Assembly: GCF_002563715.1 (NCBI RefSeq) | Contig: NZ_PDJJ01000001.1 | Location: forward strand, 1,922,001-1,986,000 | From: Isoptericola jiangsuensis | Lineage (GTDB): Bacteria > Actinomycetota > Actinomycetes > Actinomycetales > Cellulomonadaceae | DNA length: 64,000 nt | Direction of reading: 5' to 3' | Part shown: piece after piece, positions 17,243-27,117 of the stretch | How the letters are laid out: every line of letters starts with the position of its first letter | How positions within the stretch are numbered: the first letter of the stretch is position 1 | The notes under the pieces: generated by a model | What the model was told of the DNA's origin: nothing | What the model saw: only the letters and a program-made list of their open reading frames with translations | Database searches by the model: none | Translations under genes and position numbers: made by a program

Positions 17243-19168
17243 GTGCCCGAGGTGCCCGACGACGACCGCCCGGCGACGCTGAGCGGGTCACGGCTGCGTC
17301 GCAGCGCCGCGCTGATGTGGCGCGGCATGCGGACCAGCCCCCGCCTGTACGTGCTGGCCGTGCTGGCCGCGGCCGTGTTCGGCGCCACCACCGTCGCGAT
17401 CAGCCGCGCCGTCGGCTGGGCGACCGACGCCGTGGTCGTCCCCGCCATCGCGGGGGACGACGCTGCCCGCGGTGACGTCTGGCTCGCCGGGCTGGTGCTG
17501 GTGGGCGTCGCCGTCACGCTCGCGGTGTCGGTCGCGTTCCGGCGCATCTGGGCCGGGTGGGGGTACGTGGGCATCCAGGCGCACCACCGCCGCGCCCTGA
17601 CCCGGCAGTACCTGCGCCTGCCGATGTCGTGGCACCGGGCGCACCCCGCCGGGCAGCTCCTGTCCAACGCGAGCGCGGACGTCGAGGCCGCCACCGGCGT
17701 GTTCAACCCGCTGCCCTTCGCGCTCGGCGTCGTCGTGATGATCGGCGTCGCCACCGTGATGCTGCTGGCGATCGACCCGTGGCTGGCGGCGGCCGCCCTC
17801 GTCGTCATCCCGGCCACCATCGCCGCGAACCTGGTGTTCCAGCGGTACATGGACCCGGCCGCGACGCGGGCGCAGCAGCTGCGCGCGGACGTCGCCGACG
17901 TCGCCCACGAGTCCTTCGAGGCCGCCCTGCTCGTCAAGGCGCTCGGCACCGCCGACCGCGAGGAGGCCCGGTTCGCGGAGCGGACCGAGGCGCTGCGGCG
18001 CGCCAACGTGCGCGTCGGCGTCGTGCGGGCCGTCTTCGACCCGGTCGTCGAGCTGCTGCCGAACCTCGGCACGCTCCTCGTGCTCGGTGTGGGGGCGTGG
18101 CGGGCCACGGTCGGCGCGGTCGACGTGGGCGACGTGGTCACGGCCGCCTACCTGCTCACCCTCATGGCGGTCCCGGTGCGCGCCTTCGGCTGGGTGCTCG
18201 GCGAGCTGCCGCGCGGCCTGGTCGGCCACGACCGCATCAGCCGGGTGCTCGACACCCGCGGCGAGCTCGTGCCCGGCGACGGCTCGCTGACCCCCGGCGG
18301 CGACGGCCTGGCCGTCCGGCTCGAGGGCGTCGGGGTCGACGTCCCGGTGGCGGGCCGCCGCGTCACCCTGCTCGACGACGTCGACCTGGACGTCGCGCCG
18401 GGCACCACCGTCGCCGTCGTGGGACCGACCGGTGCCGGCAAGACCACGCTGGTGTCGCTCCTCAGCCGACTCAGCGACCCGACGCGGGGCACGGTGCGGC
18501 TCGACGGCGCGGACGTCCGGGACCTCGCCGACGGCCAGGTCCCGTCCCAGGTGGCCCTGGTCGCCCAGCAGACCTTCGTCTTCGAGGACACGGTGCGCGC
18601 GAACGTCACCCTGGCCGACGAGGTCTCGCCCACGGTCGACGCGCAGGTCTGGGAGGCCCTGCGTCTGGCCCGCGTCGACGACGTGGTGCGTGCCCTGCCC
18701 GACGGCCTCGACGCGGCGCTCGGCGAGCGCGGGGCGAACCTGTCCGGCGGGCAGCGGCAGCGCCTCGCGCTGGCCCGCGCGCTCGTGCGCCGCCCCCGCC
18801 TGCTCGTCCTCGACGACGCCACGAGCGCCGTCGACCCCCGCGTCGAGCAGGAGATCCTCGCCGGGCTCTCCGCGGGGGAGGACGGACGCCGTCCCACGAC
18901 GGTCGTCATGGTCGCCTACCGCATGTCGTCGGTGGCGATGGCGGACGTCGTCGTGCACGTCGAGGCGGGCCGCGTCGTCGACGTCGGCACGCACGCCGAG
19001 CTCCTCGCCCGCGACCCGGGGTACCGGGCGCTGGCCACCGCCTACGAGGCCGAGACCGCCCGCCGCCGCGAGGAGCGGGCCGACGAACAGGCCGTGGAGG
19101 ACCCGGACGGGATCGCCGCGGCGACGCGGCGGGACACCGCCGACGAGGACCAGGAGGTCGCCCGATGA
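17243..19168 (+). CDS. ABC exporter half-transporter (TMD-NBD), degenerate-site subunit
   Basis: A 641-residue fused permease/ATPase. Six transmembrane helices lie in about residues 35-320 and the nucleotide-binding domain in 350-600. Walker A is GPTGAGKT and the signature LSGGQRQR is intact, but the residue after Walker B is Asp rather than the catalytic Glu (LVLDDATSAVD, near 523) and the switch His is Tyr (MVAYRMSS, near 558). These changes mark the non-hydrolysing half of a heterodimeric exporter. The C-terminus is a charged tail. It overlaps the second half-transporter by ATGA at 19165. The substrate is unknown; related pairs export drugs, lipids or peptides. Confidence 0.92.
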   Translation: MPEVPDDDRPATLSGSRLRRSAALMWRGMRTSPRLYVLAVLAAAVFGATTVAISRAVGWATDAVVVPAIAGDDAARGDVWLAGLVLVGVAVTLAVSVAFRRIWAGWGYVGIQAHHRRALTRQYLRLPMSWHRAHPAGQLLSNASADVEAATGVFNPLPFALGVVVMIGVATVMLLAIDPWLAAAALVVIPATIAANLVFQRYMDPAATRAQQLRADVADVAHESFEAALLVKALGTADREEARFAERTEALRRANVRVGVVRAVFDPVVELLPNLGTLLVLGVGAWRATVGAVDVGDVVTAAYLLTLMAVPVRAFGWVLGELPRGLVGHDRISRVLDTRGELVPGDGSLTPGGDGLAVRLEGVGVDVPVAGRRVTLLDDVDLDVAPGTTVAVVGPTGAGKTTLVSLLSRLSDPTRGTVRLDGADVRDLADGQVPSQVALVAQQTFVFEDTVRANVTLADEVSPTVDAQVWEALRLARVDDVVRALPDGLDAALGERGANLSGGQRQRLALARALVRRPRLLVLDDATSAVDPRVEQEILAGLSAGEDGRRPTTVVMVAYRMSSVAMADVVVHVEAGRVVDVGTHAELLARDPGYRALATAYEAETARRREERADEQAVEDPDGIAAATRRDTADEDQEVAR

Positions 19169-20973
19169 GCGACTCGCGCATCGCCGTCGCCAGCGACCTC
19201 GGCGTGCTCGCCACCCTGCGCCGCGGGGTGCAGATCTCGCCGCAGATCGTCCACGGGCTCTGGCTCACCCTCGCGATCGCGGTCGTCGCGGCCGCGGGAC
19301 GCGTGGTCGTGCCCCTGACCGTCCAGCGCACCGTCGACGACGGCATCCTCGCCGACGGCGGCCCCGACACGAGCCGGATCGTCCTGCTGACGGCCGTGGC
19401 CGCGGGCGCCATCGTCGTGGCGGGGATGTGCACCGCGGTGGTCAACATCCGGCTGTTCCGCTCCACCGAGTCGGGCCTGGCGGCGCTGCGCGTCAAGGCG
19501 TTCCGGCACGTGCACGACCTGTCGACGCTGTCGCAGGGCTCGGAGCGGCGCGGCTCGCTCGTCTCCCGGGTCACCGGCGACGTCGACACGATCTCGCTGT
19601 TCGTGCAGTGGGGCGGCATCATGCTGCTCGTCTCCAGCCTGCAGATCATCGTCGCCACCGTCCTCATGGCCGTGTACTCGCCGGTCCTCACCGTCGTGGT
19701 GTGGCTGTGCTTCGTCCCGCTGTTCCTCGTGCTGCGCCGCGCCCAGCGGTCCGTCGGCGAGCGCTTCGCGAGGGTCCGGGCCAAGGTCGGCACGATGCTC
19801 GGCGCGGTGTCCGAGGCCGTCGTCGGCGCCGAGACGGTGCGCGCGTACGGTGTCGCGGACCGCACGGGGAGGCGGATCGACGCGGCGGTCGAGGACACCC
19901 GGCTCGCGCAGGGCCGTGCCCAGGTGCTCGTGGCCGCCGTGTTCTCCTCCGGCACCCTCATGGCCAACCTCGTCCTCGCGGTCGTGGTCGTGGCGGGCAC
20001 CTACCTCGGCATCGGGGGCCGGCTCACCGCGGGCGAGCTCGTCGCGTTCCTGTTCCTCGTGCAGCTGTTCACCGGCCCCGTGCAGATGGCCACCGAGATC
20101 CTCAACGAGCTGCAGAACGCCGTCGCCGGCTGGCGGCGCGTCATCGCCGTCGTCGACACACCGATCGACGTCCCCGACCCGGGGGCGGACGGCGTCGACA
20201 GCCCGCGCGGCGACGCGCGCGTCACCCTCCGCGGCGTCCGGTTCGCCTACCCCGACGGCCCCGAGGTCCTGCACGGGGTGGACCTCGACCTGCCCGCGCG
20301 CCGCAAGATCGCCGTCGTCGGCCGCACCGGGTCGGGCAAGACGACGATCGCGAAGCTCGCGACGCGCCTCATGGACCCCACCGAGGGCAGCGTCGAGCTG
20401 GACGGGGTGGACCTGCGCCGGATCCCGCTCGCCCGGCTGCGCGAGCGCGTCGTCCTCGTCCCGCAGGAGGGCTTCCTGTTCGACGGCACGGTGCTGACGA
20501 ACACGGCCTACGGGCTGCGCGAGCTCCCCGCGGACCCGGCCGCCGACCCCGAGGTGCGCGCCCGGGTCACCGCGGCCTTCGACGCGCTCGGCCTGACGGA
20601 CTGGGTCGCCGGGCTGCCGGGCGGGCTCGACACCGACGTGGGTCAGCGCGGCGAGGCGCTGTCGGCGGGGGAGCGGCAGCTCGTCGCCGTGGCCCGCGCC
20701 TACCTCGCGGCCCCCGACCTGCTCGTCCTCGACGAGGCGACGTCCGCCGTCGACCCCGCGACCGAGGTCCGCATCGCCCGCGCCCTGGACGCCCTCACGT
20801 CCGGGCGGTCCACCCTCACCATCGCGCACCGCCTGTCGACCGCCGAGGCGAGCGACCTCGTCGTCGTGGTCGACGACGGGCACGTGGTCGAGGTGGGCCA
20901 CCACGACGACCTCGCGGCCGCCGGGGGCGTGTACGCCCGGATGCACGCGAGCTGGGTGGCGCAGACCCGCTGA
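19165..20973 (+). CDS. ABC exporter half-transporter (TMD-NBD), catalytic partner
   Basis: A 602-residue fused permease/ATPase forming a pair with the upstream gene, with which it overlaps by 4 nt. Six membrane helices occupy about residues 30-310. The ATPase domain (about 345-590) has Walker A GRTGSGKT, canonical Walker B with catalytic Glu (LVLDEATSAVD) and switch His (IAHRLST), but a changed signature motif (LSAGERQ in place of LSGGQ). The two proteins therefore have complementary defects: one ATP site would be consensus and the other degenerate. A GC-rich hairpin follows before hisI. Confidence 0.92.
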   Translation: MSDSRIAVASDLGVLATLRRGVQISPQIVHGLWLTLAIAVVAAAGRVVVPLTVQRTVDDGILADGGPDTSRIVLLTAVAAGAIVVAGMCTAVVNIRLFRSTESGLAALRVKAFRHVHDLSTLSQGSERRGSLVSRVTGDVDTISLFVQWGGIMLLVSSLQIIVATVLMAVYSPVLTVVVWLCFVPLFLVLRRAQRSVGERFARVRAKVGTMLGAVSEAVVGAETVRAYGVADRTGRRIDAAVEDTRLAQGRAQVLVAAVFSSGTLMANLVLAVVVVAGTYLGIGGRLTAGELVAFLFLVQLFTGPVQMATEILNELQNAVAGWRRVIAVVDTPIDVPDPGADGVDSPRGDARVTLRGVRFAYPDGPEVLHGVDLDLPARRKIAVVGRTGSGKTTIAKLATRLMDPTEGSVELDGVDLRRIPLARLRERVVLVPQEGFLFDGTVLTNTAYGLRELPADPAADPEVRARVTAAFDALGLTDWVAGLPGGLDTDVGQRGEALSAGERQLVAVARAYLAAPDLLVLDEATSAVDPATEVRIARALDALTSGRSTLTIAHRLSTAEASDLVVVVDDGHVVEVGHHDDLAAAGGVYARMHASWVAQTR

Positions 20974-20981
20974 GACGGCGT

Positions 20982-20998
20982 CCGGGGCGTCGCCCCGG
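20982..20998 (+). terminator. Candidate weak terminator after the ABC exporter pair
   Basis: CCGGGGC (20982-20988) and GCCCCGG (20992-20998) can pair around a 3-nt loop. The 7-bp stem is short and lacks a T-tract, so termination would be partial at best. Confidence 0.4.
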
Positions 20999-21015
20999 CG
21001 TGAAAGGATGCGTGC

Positions 21016-21402
21016 GTGCAGAACCAGACCTCGCTGGACCCGTCCGTCGCCGACCGCCTCAAGCGTGACGAGCACGGGCTCGTCGCGGCGATCGTGCAGC
21101 AGCACGACACCGGTGACGTGCTCATGCTCGGCTGGATGGACGACGAGGCCCTGCACCGCACGCTGACCACGGGCCGGGTGACGTTCTGGAGCCGGTCCCG
21201 CGGCGAGTACTGGCGCAAGGGGGACACCTCCGGCCACCGTCAGTACGTCCGCTCCGTCGCGATCGACTGCGACGGTGACGCCCTGCTCGTGCGCGTCGAC
21301 CAGGTGGGCGCCGCGTGCCACACCGGGACCCGCACCTGCTTCGAGGCCGGCGGCGCGCTGCCCGCCGTCGTCGGCCACCGCGACCCCGAGGAGAACCGGT
21401 GA
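21016..21402 (+). CDS. hisI: Phosphoribosyl-AMP cyclohydrolase HisI
   Basis: A 128-residue zinc enzyme opening the purine ring of phosphoribosyl-AMP in the third step of histidine synthesis. It is the stand-alone form without the fused HisE pyrophosphohydrolase. The metal-binding core is present: the DCDGD stretch and the paired cysteines of CHTGTRTCF. Its GTG is preceded by GAAAGGA at 21002-21008. The stop overlaps the trpE start (GTGA), placing a histidine gene at the head of a tryptophan cluster, an arrangement also known in mycobacteria. Confidence 0.96.
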   Translation: MQNQTSLDPSVADRLKRDEHGLVAAIVQQHDTGDVLMLGWMDDEALHRTLTTGRVTFWSRSRGEYWRKGDTSGHRQYVRSVAIDCDGDALLVRVDQVGAACHTGTRTCFEAGGALPAVVGHRDPEENR

Positions 21403-22985
21403 CCGCCACGCCCGCCACGCCCGCACCCGCTGCCGTCGCGCCGACGTCCGAGCAGCTCGCGTGGGGTGCCACGTGGCCGGGGCTGGACACGTTCCGCGAG
21501 CTGGCGCGCGACCGCCGGGTCGTCCCCGTGGTCCGGCGGGTGCTCGCCGACGACGTCACGCCCGTGGGCCTGTACCGCACCCTCGCGCAGGGTCGGCCCG
21601 GCACGTTCGTGCTGGAGTCCGCCGAGGCGGGCGGCGCGTGGGCGCGCTGGTCGTTCGTGGGCGTCGAGGCCCGCGCGACGCTCCTGTCCGACGGCGGCCG
21701 GGCGGTGTGGCGGGGCGACGTCCCCGCGGGGATCCCGACCGACGGCGACGTGCTCGACGTCCTCGGCGCCGCGCTGGAGGCGCTGCGCTCGGAGCCGATC
21801 GACGGCCTGCCGCCCCTGACGGGCGGGTTCGTCGGCGCCATGGGCTGGGACATCGTGCGGCACTGGGAGCCGACGCTGCCGGCGACGGCCCCGGACGAGC
21901 TCGACGTGCCGGAGGTCGCCCTCACCCTGGCGACCGACCTGGTCGCGGTGGACCACCACACCGGGGCCGTGTGGCTCGTGGCGAACGCCGTCAACGGTGA
22001 CGCCACCGACGAGCGGGTCGACGAGGCGCACGCCGACGCCGTCGCGCGCCTCGACGCCCTGGCGGCGCGTCTCGCCAGCCCGGCGGTGCCGGTGCGCACC
22101 GTGCTCGGCGAGGCCCCGGAGCCGGAGCTGGAGTTCCGCTCGACGCGCGCCGAGTTCGAGGACGCGGTCCGCGCCGGCCAGGAGGCGATCCGTGACGGCG
22201 AGGTGTTCCAGGTGGTGCTCTCCCAGCGCCTCGACCTCGACTGCCCCGCCCCGCCGCTGGACGTCTACCGGGCGCTGCGGACCATCAACCCGAGCCCGTA
22301 CATGTACTACTTCCAGCTCCGGGACCACCGTGACCGCGACTTCGCGGTCGTCGGGTCCAGCCCCGAGACGCTGGTCAAGGTCGACGCGGGGCACGTCACC
22401 ACCTACCCCATCGCGGGGTCGCGGCCCCGCGGCGCCACCGTCGAGGAGGACGTCGCCCTCGGCGAGGAGCTCATCGCCGACCCCAAGGAGCGGGCCGAGC
22501 ACCTCATGCTCGTCGACCTGTCGCGCAACGACCTGGTCAAGGTGTGCGAGCCGACGTCCGTCGAGGTCGTGGAGTTCATGGCGACCCGGCGCTTCAGCCA
22601 CATCATGCACCTGTGCTCGACCGTGGTCGGGCGGCTGCGGGCCGGGGCGAGCGCGCTCGACACCCTGCGCGCGACCTTCCCCGCCGGGACGCTGTCCGGC
22701 GCGCCGAAGCCCCGTGCCATCGCCCTCATCGACGAGCTGGAGCCCGCGTCGCGCGGCATCTACGGCGGGACCTGCGGCTACCTCGACTTCGGCGGCAACA
22801 TGGACATGGCCATCGCGATCCGCACCGCGTTCCTCCGCGACGGCCGGGCGTCCGTCCAGGCCGGCGGCGGGATCGTCGCCGACTCCGTGCCGGCGCTGGA
22901 GTACGCCGAGTCCCGCAACAAGGCCGCGGCCGCGGTCCGTGCCGTGCAGCTCGCCGCCCGCTTCGCCGACCTGGGGGACGCATGA
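21399..22985 (+). CDS. trpE: Anthranilate synthase component I TrpE
   Basis: A 528-residue enzyme converting chorismate to anthranilate with ammonia supplied by the TrpG subunit, which is not encoded in this window. The N-terminal domain contains the feedback region near LLES (here VLESAEAGG), and the C-terminal chorismate-binding domain carries the conserved SPSPYMYY-like [18 protein letters not shown] and GTLSGAPK segments. The GTG at 21399 overlaps the hisI stop and is preferred over upstream in-frame codons inside hisI. It overlaps trpM by ATGA. Confidence 0.96.
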   Translation: MTATPATPAPAAVAPTSEQLAWGATWPGLDTFRELARDRRVVPVVRRVLADDVTPVGLYRTLAQGRPGTFVLESAEAGGAWARWSFVGVEARATLLSDGGRAVWRGDVPAGIPTDGDVLDVLGAALEALRSEPIDGLPPLTGGFVGAMGWDIVRHWEPTLPATAPDELDVPEVALTLATDLVAVDHHTGAVWLVANAVNGDATDERVDEAHADAVARLDALAARLASPAVPVRTVLGEAPEPELEFRSTRAEFEDAVRAGQEAIRDGEVFQVVLSQRLDLDCPAPPLDVYRALRTINPSPYMYYFQLRDHRDRDFAVVGSSPETLVKVDAGHVTTYPIAGSRPRGATVEEDVALGEELIADPKERAEHLMLVDLSRNDLVKVCEPTSVEVVEFMATRRFSHIMHLCSTVVGRLRAGASALDTLRATFPAGTLSGAPKPRAIALIDELEPASRGIYGGTCGYLDFGGNMDMAIAIRTAFLRDGRASVQAGGGIVADSVPALEYAESRNKAAAAVRAVQLAARFADLGDA

Positions 22986-23569
22986 GCCCCGCGATCCGCA
23001 CCCGGTCCCGGGCCGTCGTCGCGCTGCTGGCGCTGGGCGGGGCCGCGTTCGCGGTCTCCGCGCCGGTCTGGTTGCGCACCACCGTCTCCACCGCGCTGGA
23101 GCCGCAGGTCGCGATCGAGGTGGCCGGGACGACGGCCGCCCCCGCGGTGAGCGCCGCCGCGTTCGTCACGCTCGCCTGCGCCCTCGCCACCACGCTCGCC
23201 GGGGCCGTCGCCCGCCGGGTGGCCCTCGCCGTCGCCCTCCTCGGCGGCCTCGCGGTCGGGGGCGGGGCCGCAGCCGTCCTCCTCGATCCCGAGGGCCCGG
23301 CGGTGGCCGCCGCGGCCGACGCCGCCGGGGTCACCACCCTCACCTCGTCCGTGACCGTGACCGCGTGGCCCTGGTTCACCCTCGTCGTCGGCCTCGCGAT
23401 CGTCCTGGTCGCCGTCGCCTCGTTCCTGGGCGCGTCGTCGTGGCAGGCCTCCGGCGGTCGGCACGAGCGGGCCGGCGCGGCACCGGGCCCCGTCGTCGCG
23501 GACGAGCCGGACGCGCAGTCCGACTGGGACGCCCTGTCCGGGGGGACCGACCCGTCCGCGGACCGGTAG
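22982..23569 (+). CDS. trpM: Trp biosynthesis-associated membrane protein
   Basis: A 195-residue membrane protein with about four hydrophobic segments (residues 10-30, 55-75, 78-95, 130-155). It begins [20 protein letters not shown] and overlaps trpE by ATGA. Its position between trpE and trpC, length and topology match the actinobacterial tryptophan-operon-associated membrane family, sometimes called TrpM or TrpX. Its biochemical role is not established. The C-terminal 40 residues are acidic and probably cytoplasmic. Confidence 0.85.
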   Translation: MSPAIRTRSRAVVALLALGGAAFAVSAPVWLRTTVSTALEPQVAIEVAGTTAAPAVSAAAFVTLACALATTLAGAVARRVALAVALLGGLAVGGGAAAVLLDPEGPAVAAAADAAGVTTLTSSVTVTAWPWFTLVVGLAIVLVAVASFLGASSWQASGGRHERAGAAPGPVVADEPDAQSDWDALSGGTDPSADR

Positions 23570-23611
23570 TGTTTGACCGAGCATCACGTGACCGAAAGGC
23601 CTGAGACACCC

Positions 23612-23890
23612 ATGACCGAGAACCGCACCGCCGAGCCGTCGTACCTGCCGGAGGCGGTCCCGCCCACCAACCACGGGCACACCGTCGCCGCCTGGACGGC
23701 CATGATCGGAGTGATCCTGGGTGCGCTGGTGTCCTCGGTCGGCGTCCTGCCGGGCGTGCCGTTCGTCCTGTTCTGGGTCGGCCTGGCGATCGCCGTCGCC
23801 GCGCTGGTCGTCGGGCTCGTGCTGCGCAACATGGGCTACGGCCAGCCCAAGGCAGGCGTGGTGCCGAAGCGCACCGGCTCCGGCCACTGA
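23612..23890 (+). CDS. Small HGxxxAAW-motif membrane protein
   Basis: A 92-residue protein of unknown function with two predicted membrane helices (about residues 27-47 and 52-72). NHGHTVAAW precedes the first helix; this HGxxxAAW motif defines a small actinobacterial family often found beside trp genes. The ATG at 23612 is chosen because a GAAAGG ribosome site lies at 23594-23599; an in-frame TTG at 23573 would add 13 residues. It closes the hisI-trpE unit and is followed by a strong terminator. Confidence 0.85.
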   Translation: MTENRTAEPSYLPEAVPPTNHGHTVAAWTAMIGVILGALVSSVGVLPGVPFVLFWVGLAIAVAALVVGLVLRNMGYGQPKAGVVPKRTGSGH

Positions 23891-23897
23891 TCCGTCC

Positions 23898-23937
23898 GCA
23901 CGACGCCCGCACCCCGCCCGGGGTGCGGGCGTCGTGC
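23898..23937 (+). terminator. Strong intrinsic hairpin terminator after the trpE unit
   Basis: A perfect 18-bp stem (arms 23898-23915 and 23920-23937) with a 4-nt loop directly follows the small membrane protein gene. It splits the tryptophan genes into a hisI/trpE unit and a trpC/B/A unit. Confidence 0.85.
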
Positions 23938-24063
23938 CGTTCCCGGCGGGTCCTGCGTCACGGAGCCATAACGATCCGGGCGGTGCCCGGACGTGATCCG
24001 CGCCACGCCACCGCGGACGCGTCTCGCACCTCGGGCGGTGGTCATCCGCTGGTCGAACCGGGC

Positions 24064-24069
24064 CTACGA
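24064..24069 (+). promoter_or_regulatory. Candidate -10 hexamer of the trpCBA-lgt unit
   Basis: TACGAT would start transcription near 24076, leaving a 25-nt leader with a GGGGGAGGGGAG ribosome site at about 24085-24096. No tryptophan-rich leader peptide or attenuator is visible between 23938 and 24100. Confidence 0.5.
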
Positions 24070-24100
24070 TGGCAGGACACGACCGGGGGAGGGGAGACGC

Positions 24101-24925
24101 ATGACAGTCCTGGAGGACATCGTCGCGGGTGTGCGCGAGGACCTTGCCGTGCGCCAGGCGCGCACCTCGCTCGACGAGCTCAAGGAACGCGCCGCCAAGG
24201 TGCCGGGCGCGCTCGAGTGCTGCAGCACGCTGCTGTCGGCGGACAAGGTCTCGGTCATCGCCGAGGTCAAGAGGTCCAGCCCGTCGAAGGGCGACCTCGC
24301 GCCGATCACCGACCCCGCCGCCCTCGCCGCGGAGTACGCGGCCGGCGGGGCCAGCGTCATCTCGGTGCTCACCGAGCAGCGGCGGTTCGGCGGCAGCCTC
24401 GCCGACCTCGACGCGGTCCGCGCCCGGGTCGACGTGCCCGTGCTGCGCAAGGACTTCGTCGTCACGCCGTACCAGGTGTGGGAGGCGCGCGCCCACGGCG
24501 CGGACGTCGTCCTGCTCATCGTGGCGGCGCTCGAGCAGACCGTGCTGACCTCCCTCGTGGAGCGTGTCCACTCGCTGGGCATGACCGCGCTGGTCGAGGC
24601 GCACACGGCCGACGAGGTGCGCCGCGCGCTCGACGCGGGTGCGCGCGTGGTGGGCGTCAACGCCCGCGACCTGAAGACCCTCGAGGTCGACCGTGGGACC
24701 TTCGCGCGCCTGGCCCCCCTCATCCCGGACGACGTCGTGCGCGTCGCCGAGTCCGGCGTGCGCGGGCCCCACGACGTGCTCGAGTACGCCCGGGCCGGCG
24801 CCCACGCCGTGCTCGTCGGCGAGGCCCTCGTGACCGACGGCGCCCCGCGCCGGTCCGTCGCCGACCTCGTCGCCGCCGGTGCGCACCCCTCGCTGTGGTC
24901 GGTCCGTCCCGCCGCCCAGCCCTGA
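24101..24925 (+). CDS. trpC: Indole-3-glycerol phosphate synthase TrpC
   Basis: A 274-residue (beta/alpha)8 enzyme converting CdRP to indole-3-glycerol phosphate. The substrate and catalytic motifs [20 protein letters not shown] and [10 protein letters not shown] are present, as is AESGVRG near the phosphate site. It is the monofunctional form without fused TrpF. The ATG at 24101 has a good ribosome site, favoured over upstream in-frame codons. trpB follows 54 bp later. Confidence 0.97.
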   Translation: MTVLEDIVAGVREDLAVRQARTSLDELKERAAKVPGALECCSTLLSADKVSVIAEVKRSSPSKGDLAPITDPAALAAEYAAGGASVISVLTEQRRFGGSLADLDAVRARVDVPVLRKDFVVTPYQVWEARAHGADVVLLIVAALEQTVLTSLVERVHSLGMTALVEAHTADEVRRALDAGARVVGVNARDLKTLEVDRGTFARLAPLIPDDVVRVAESGVRGPHDVLEYARAGAHAVLVGEALVTDGAPRRSVADLVAAGAHPSLWSVRPAAQP

Positions 24926-24979
24926 CGGGGACCGCCCCGCACCCTGACCCCCCCGAGAGCCGACCCCCGAGGAGCGACC

Positions 24980-26272
24980 GTGCCTGACCAGCCCGTGCGC
25001 GACGCGCTGACCGAGACCCTGGCGAGCCAGGTGGCCGGACGACTCGCCGACGTCCAGGGCCCGTACTTCGGGCAGTTCGGCGGCCGATACGTCCCCGAGG
25101 CGCTCATCGCCGCGCTCGACGAGCTCGAGACAGAGTTCCGCAAGGCGCAGGGTGACCCCGGCTTCGCCGCCGAGCTCACCCGTCTGCACCGTGACTACAC
25201 GGGCCGTCCCTCGCCGCTGACCGAGGTGCCGCGCTTCGCCGCCCACACGGGCGGCGCCCTGCAGGACGTCCGCGTCTTCCTCAAGCGCGAGGACCTCAAC
25301 CACACGGGCTCGCACAAGATCAACAACGTGCTCGGCCAGGCCCTGCTGGTCAGGCGGATGGGCAAGAAGCGGGTCATCGCGGAGACCGGCGCCGGCCAGC
25401 ACGGGGTGGCCACCGCCACCGCGGCCGCCCTGCTCGGCCTCGAGTGCGTCGTGTACATGGGCGAGGAGGACACGCGCCGCCAGGCCCTCAACGTCGCCCG
25501 CATGGAGCTGCTCGGCGCCACCGTCGTGCCCGTCGCGATCGGCACGCGCACGCTCAAGGACGCCATCAACGAGGCGCTGCGCGACTGGGTGACGAACGTC
25601 GACGACACCCACTACCTGCTCGGCACCGTCACCGGCCCGCACCCGTTCCCCGAGATGGTCCGCGAGTTCCACCGGATCATCGGCGAGGAGGCGCGCGAGC
25701 AGGTGCTCGACCGCATCGGCCGCCTGCCGGACGTCGTGGCGGCCTGCGTCGGTGGCGGCTCCAACGCGCTCGGGCTGTTCAACGCGTTCCTCGACGACGA
25801 GGGCGTCGAGCTGTACGGGTTCGAGGCCGGCGGCGACGGCGTCGACTCCGGCCGCCACGCCGCCCGGTTCTCCGGCGGCGCCCCCGGCGTCCTGCACGGC
25901 GCGCGGTCCTACCTGCTCCAGGACGACGACGGCCAGACGCGGCCCAGCCACTCCGTGTCCGCCGGGCTCGACTACCCGAGCGTGGGACCCGCGCACTCGT
26001 GGCTGCACGACCTCGGCCGGGCCACCTACGAGCCCGTGACGGACACCGAGGCGATGGACGCCTTCCGCCTGCTGTGCCGCACCGAGGGCATCATCCCCGC
26101 CATCGAGTCGGCGCACGCGCTGGCCGGTGCGCTGCGCGTCGGGCGCCGGCTCGTCGCCGAGGGCCGCACCGACCAGGTCGTGCTGGTGAACCTCTCCGGG
26201 CGCGGTGACAAGGACGTGGCCACGGCCGCACGATGGTTCGGCCTGCTGCCGGACGCGGAGGAGGACCGGTGA
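24980..26272 (+). CDS. trpB: Tryptophan synthase beta subunit TrpB
   Basis: A 430-residue PLP enzyme joining indole to serine. The PLP lysine is K113 in [13 protein letters not shown], the phosphate loop is GGGSNALG, and the REDLNHTG segment is typical of TrpB1, the form that pairs with TrpA. The GTG start follows an AGGAGCGACC ribosome site. It overlaps trpA by GTGA at 26269-26272, the usual coupling for an alpha2-beta2 complex that channels indole. Confidence 0.97.
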   Translation: MPDQPVRDALTETLASQVAGRLADVQGPYFGQFGGRYVPEALIAALDELETEFRKAQGDPGFAAELTRLHRDYTGRPSPLTEVPRFAAHTGGALQDVRVFLKREDLNHTGSHKINNVLGQALLVRRMGKKRVIAETGAGQHGVATATAAALLGLECVVYMGEEDTRRQALNVARMELLGATVVPVAIGTRTLKDAINEALRDWVTNVDDTHYLLGTVTGPHPFPEMVREFHRIIGEEAREQVLDRIGRLPDVVAACVGGGSNALGLFNAFLDDEGVELYGFEAGGDGVDSGRHAARFSGGAPGVLHGARSYLLQDDDGQTRPSHSVSAGLDYPSVGPAHSWLHDLGRATYEPVTDTEAMDAFRLLCRTEGIIPAIESAHALAGALRVGRRLVAEGRTDQVVLVNLSGRGDKDVATAARWFGLLPDAEEDR

Positions 26273-27117
26273 GCACCACGACGACCTCGCGCACGGCGGC
26301 GCGGCTCGACGCCCTGCGCGCCGCGGGCCGTCCCGCGCTGGTGGGCTACCTCCCCGTCGGCTACCCCGACGTCGCACGGTCGGTCGAGGCCGTGACGGCC
26401 ATGGTCGACGCCGGCGTGGACGTGGTCGAGATCGGCGTGCCCTACACCGACCCCGTCATGGACGGCCCCGTCATCCAGGAGGCCGCCGAGGCCGCGCTGC
26501 TGGCGGGCACCCGCGTGCGGGACGTGCTGCAGGTCGTGGAGGCCGTGGCCGACCGGTCCGGGGGCACGGTGCCGTCGCTGGTGATGTCGTACTACAACCC
26601 GGTGCTGCGGTACGGGGTCGCGGCGTTCGCGCGCGACCTGGCCGCGGCGGGCGGCGCGGGCATGATCACGCCCGACCTCATCCCCGACGAGGCCGGCGAG
26701 TGGGTCGCCGCCGCCGACGAGCACGACCTGGACAAGGTCTTCCTCGTGGCGCCGAGCTCCACCCCGGAGCGCCTCCAGCTGACCGCGCGGGCCTCGCGCG
26801 GGTTCGTGTACGCGTCCTCCACGATGGGTGTCACCGGTGCCCGGGCGGCCGTCGGCCGTCGGGCCGAGCAGCTCGTCGCGGACACGCGCGCCGCCGGGGC
26901 CGAGCACGTGTGCGTCGGCATCGGCGTCACGACCGGCGACCACGCGGCCGAGGTCGGCCGTTACGCGGACGGCGTCATCGTCGGCTCCGCCCTGGTGCGC
27001 ACCCTGCTGGGCGACGCCCCGTGGTCGGCGCGCCTCGACGCCCTGGGTAAGGTGACCGCCGAGCTCGCCGCCGGTGTGGCGCGGGCCCGGACCACCACCC
27101 CCGGAGGACCTGCGTGA
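26269..27117 (+). CDS. trpA: Tryptophan synthase alpha subunit TrpA
   Basis: A 282-residue barrel that cleaves indole-3-glycerol phosphate and passes indole to TrpB. The catalytic pair corresponds to E54 and D65 in [15 protein letters not shown]. The C-terminus has the [13 protein letters not shown] phosphate site and a short Ala/Thr-rich tail. The GTG overlaps the trpB stop and the end overlaps lgt. Confidence 0.97.
   Translation: MSTTTTSRTAARLDALRAAGRPALVGYLPVGYPDVARSVEAVTAMVDAGVDVVEIGVPYTDPVMDGPVIQEAAEAALLAGTRVRDVLQVVEAVADRSGGTVPSLVMSYYNPVLRYGVAAFARDLAAAGGAGMITPDLIPDEAGEWVAAADEHDLDKVFLVAPSSTPERLQLTARASRGFVYASSTMGVTGARAAVGRRAEQLVADTRAAGAEHVCVGIGVTTGDHAAEVGRYADGVIVGSALVRTLLGDAPWSARLDALGKVTAELAAGVARARTTTPGGPA

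Noticed and set aside
23573-23611. TTG start for the small HGxxxAAW protein
   Set aside because: The ATG at 23612 has a ribosome site at a proper distance; the extra 13 residues are not needed for the motif.
23938-24100. Possible tryptophan attenuator or T-box before trpC
   Set aside because: No tryptophan-rich leader peptide, no T-box core and no terminator/antiterminator pair was found.
22778-26377. A 1199-residue minus-strand frame over trpM, trpC and trpB
   Set aside because: No motif or ribosome site, and the opposite strand is filled with recognised tryptophan genes.
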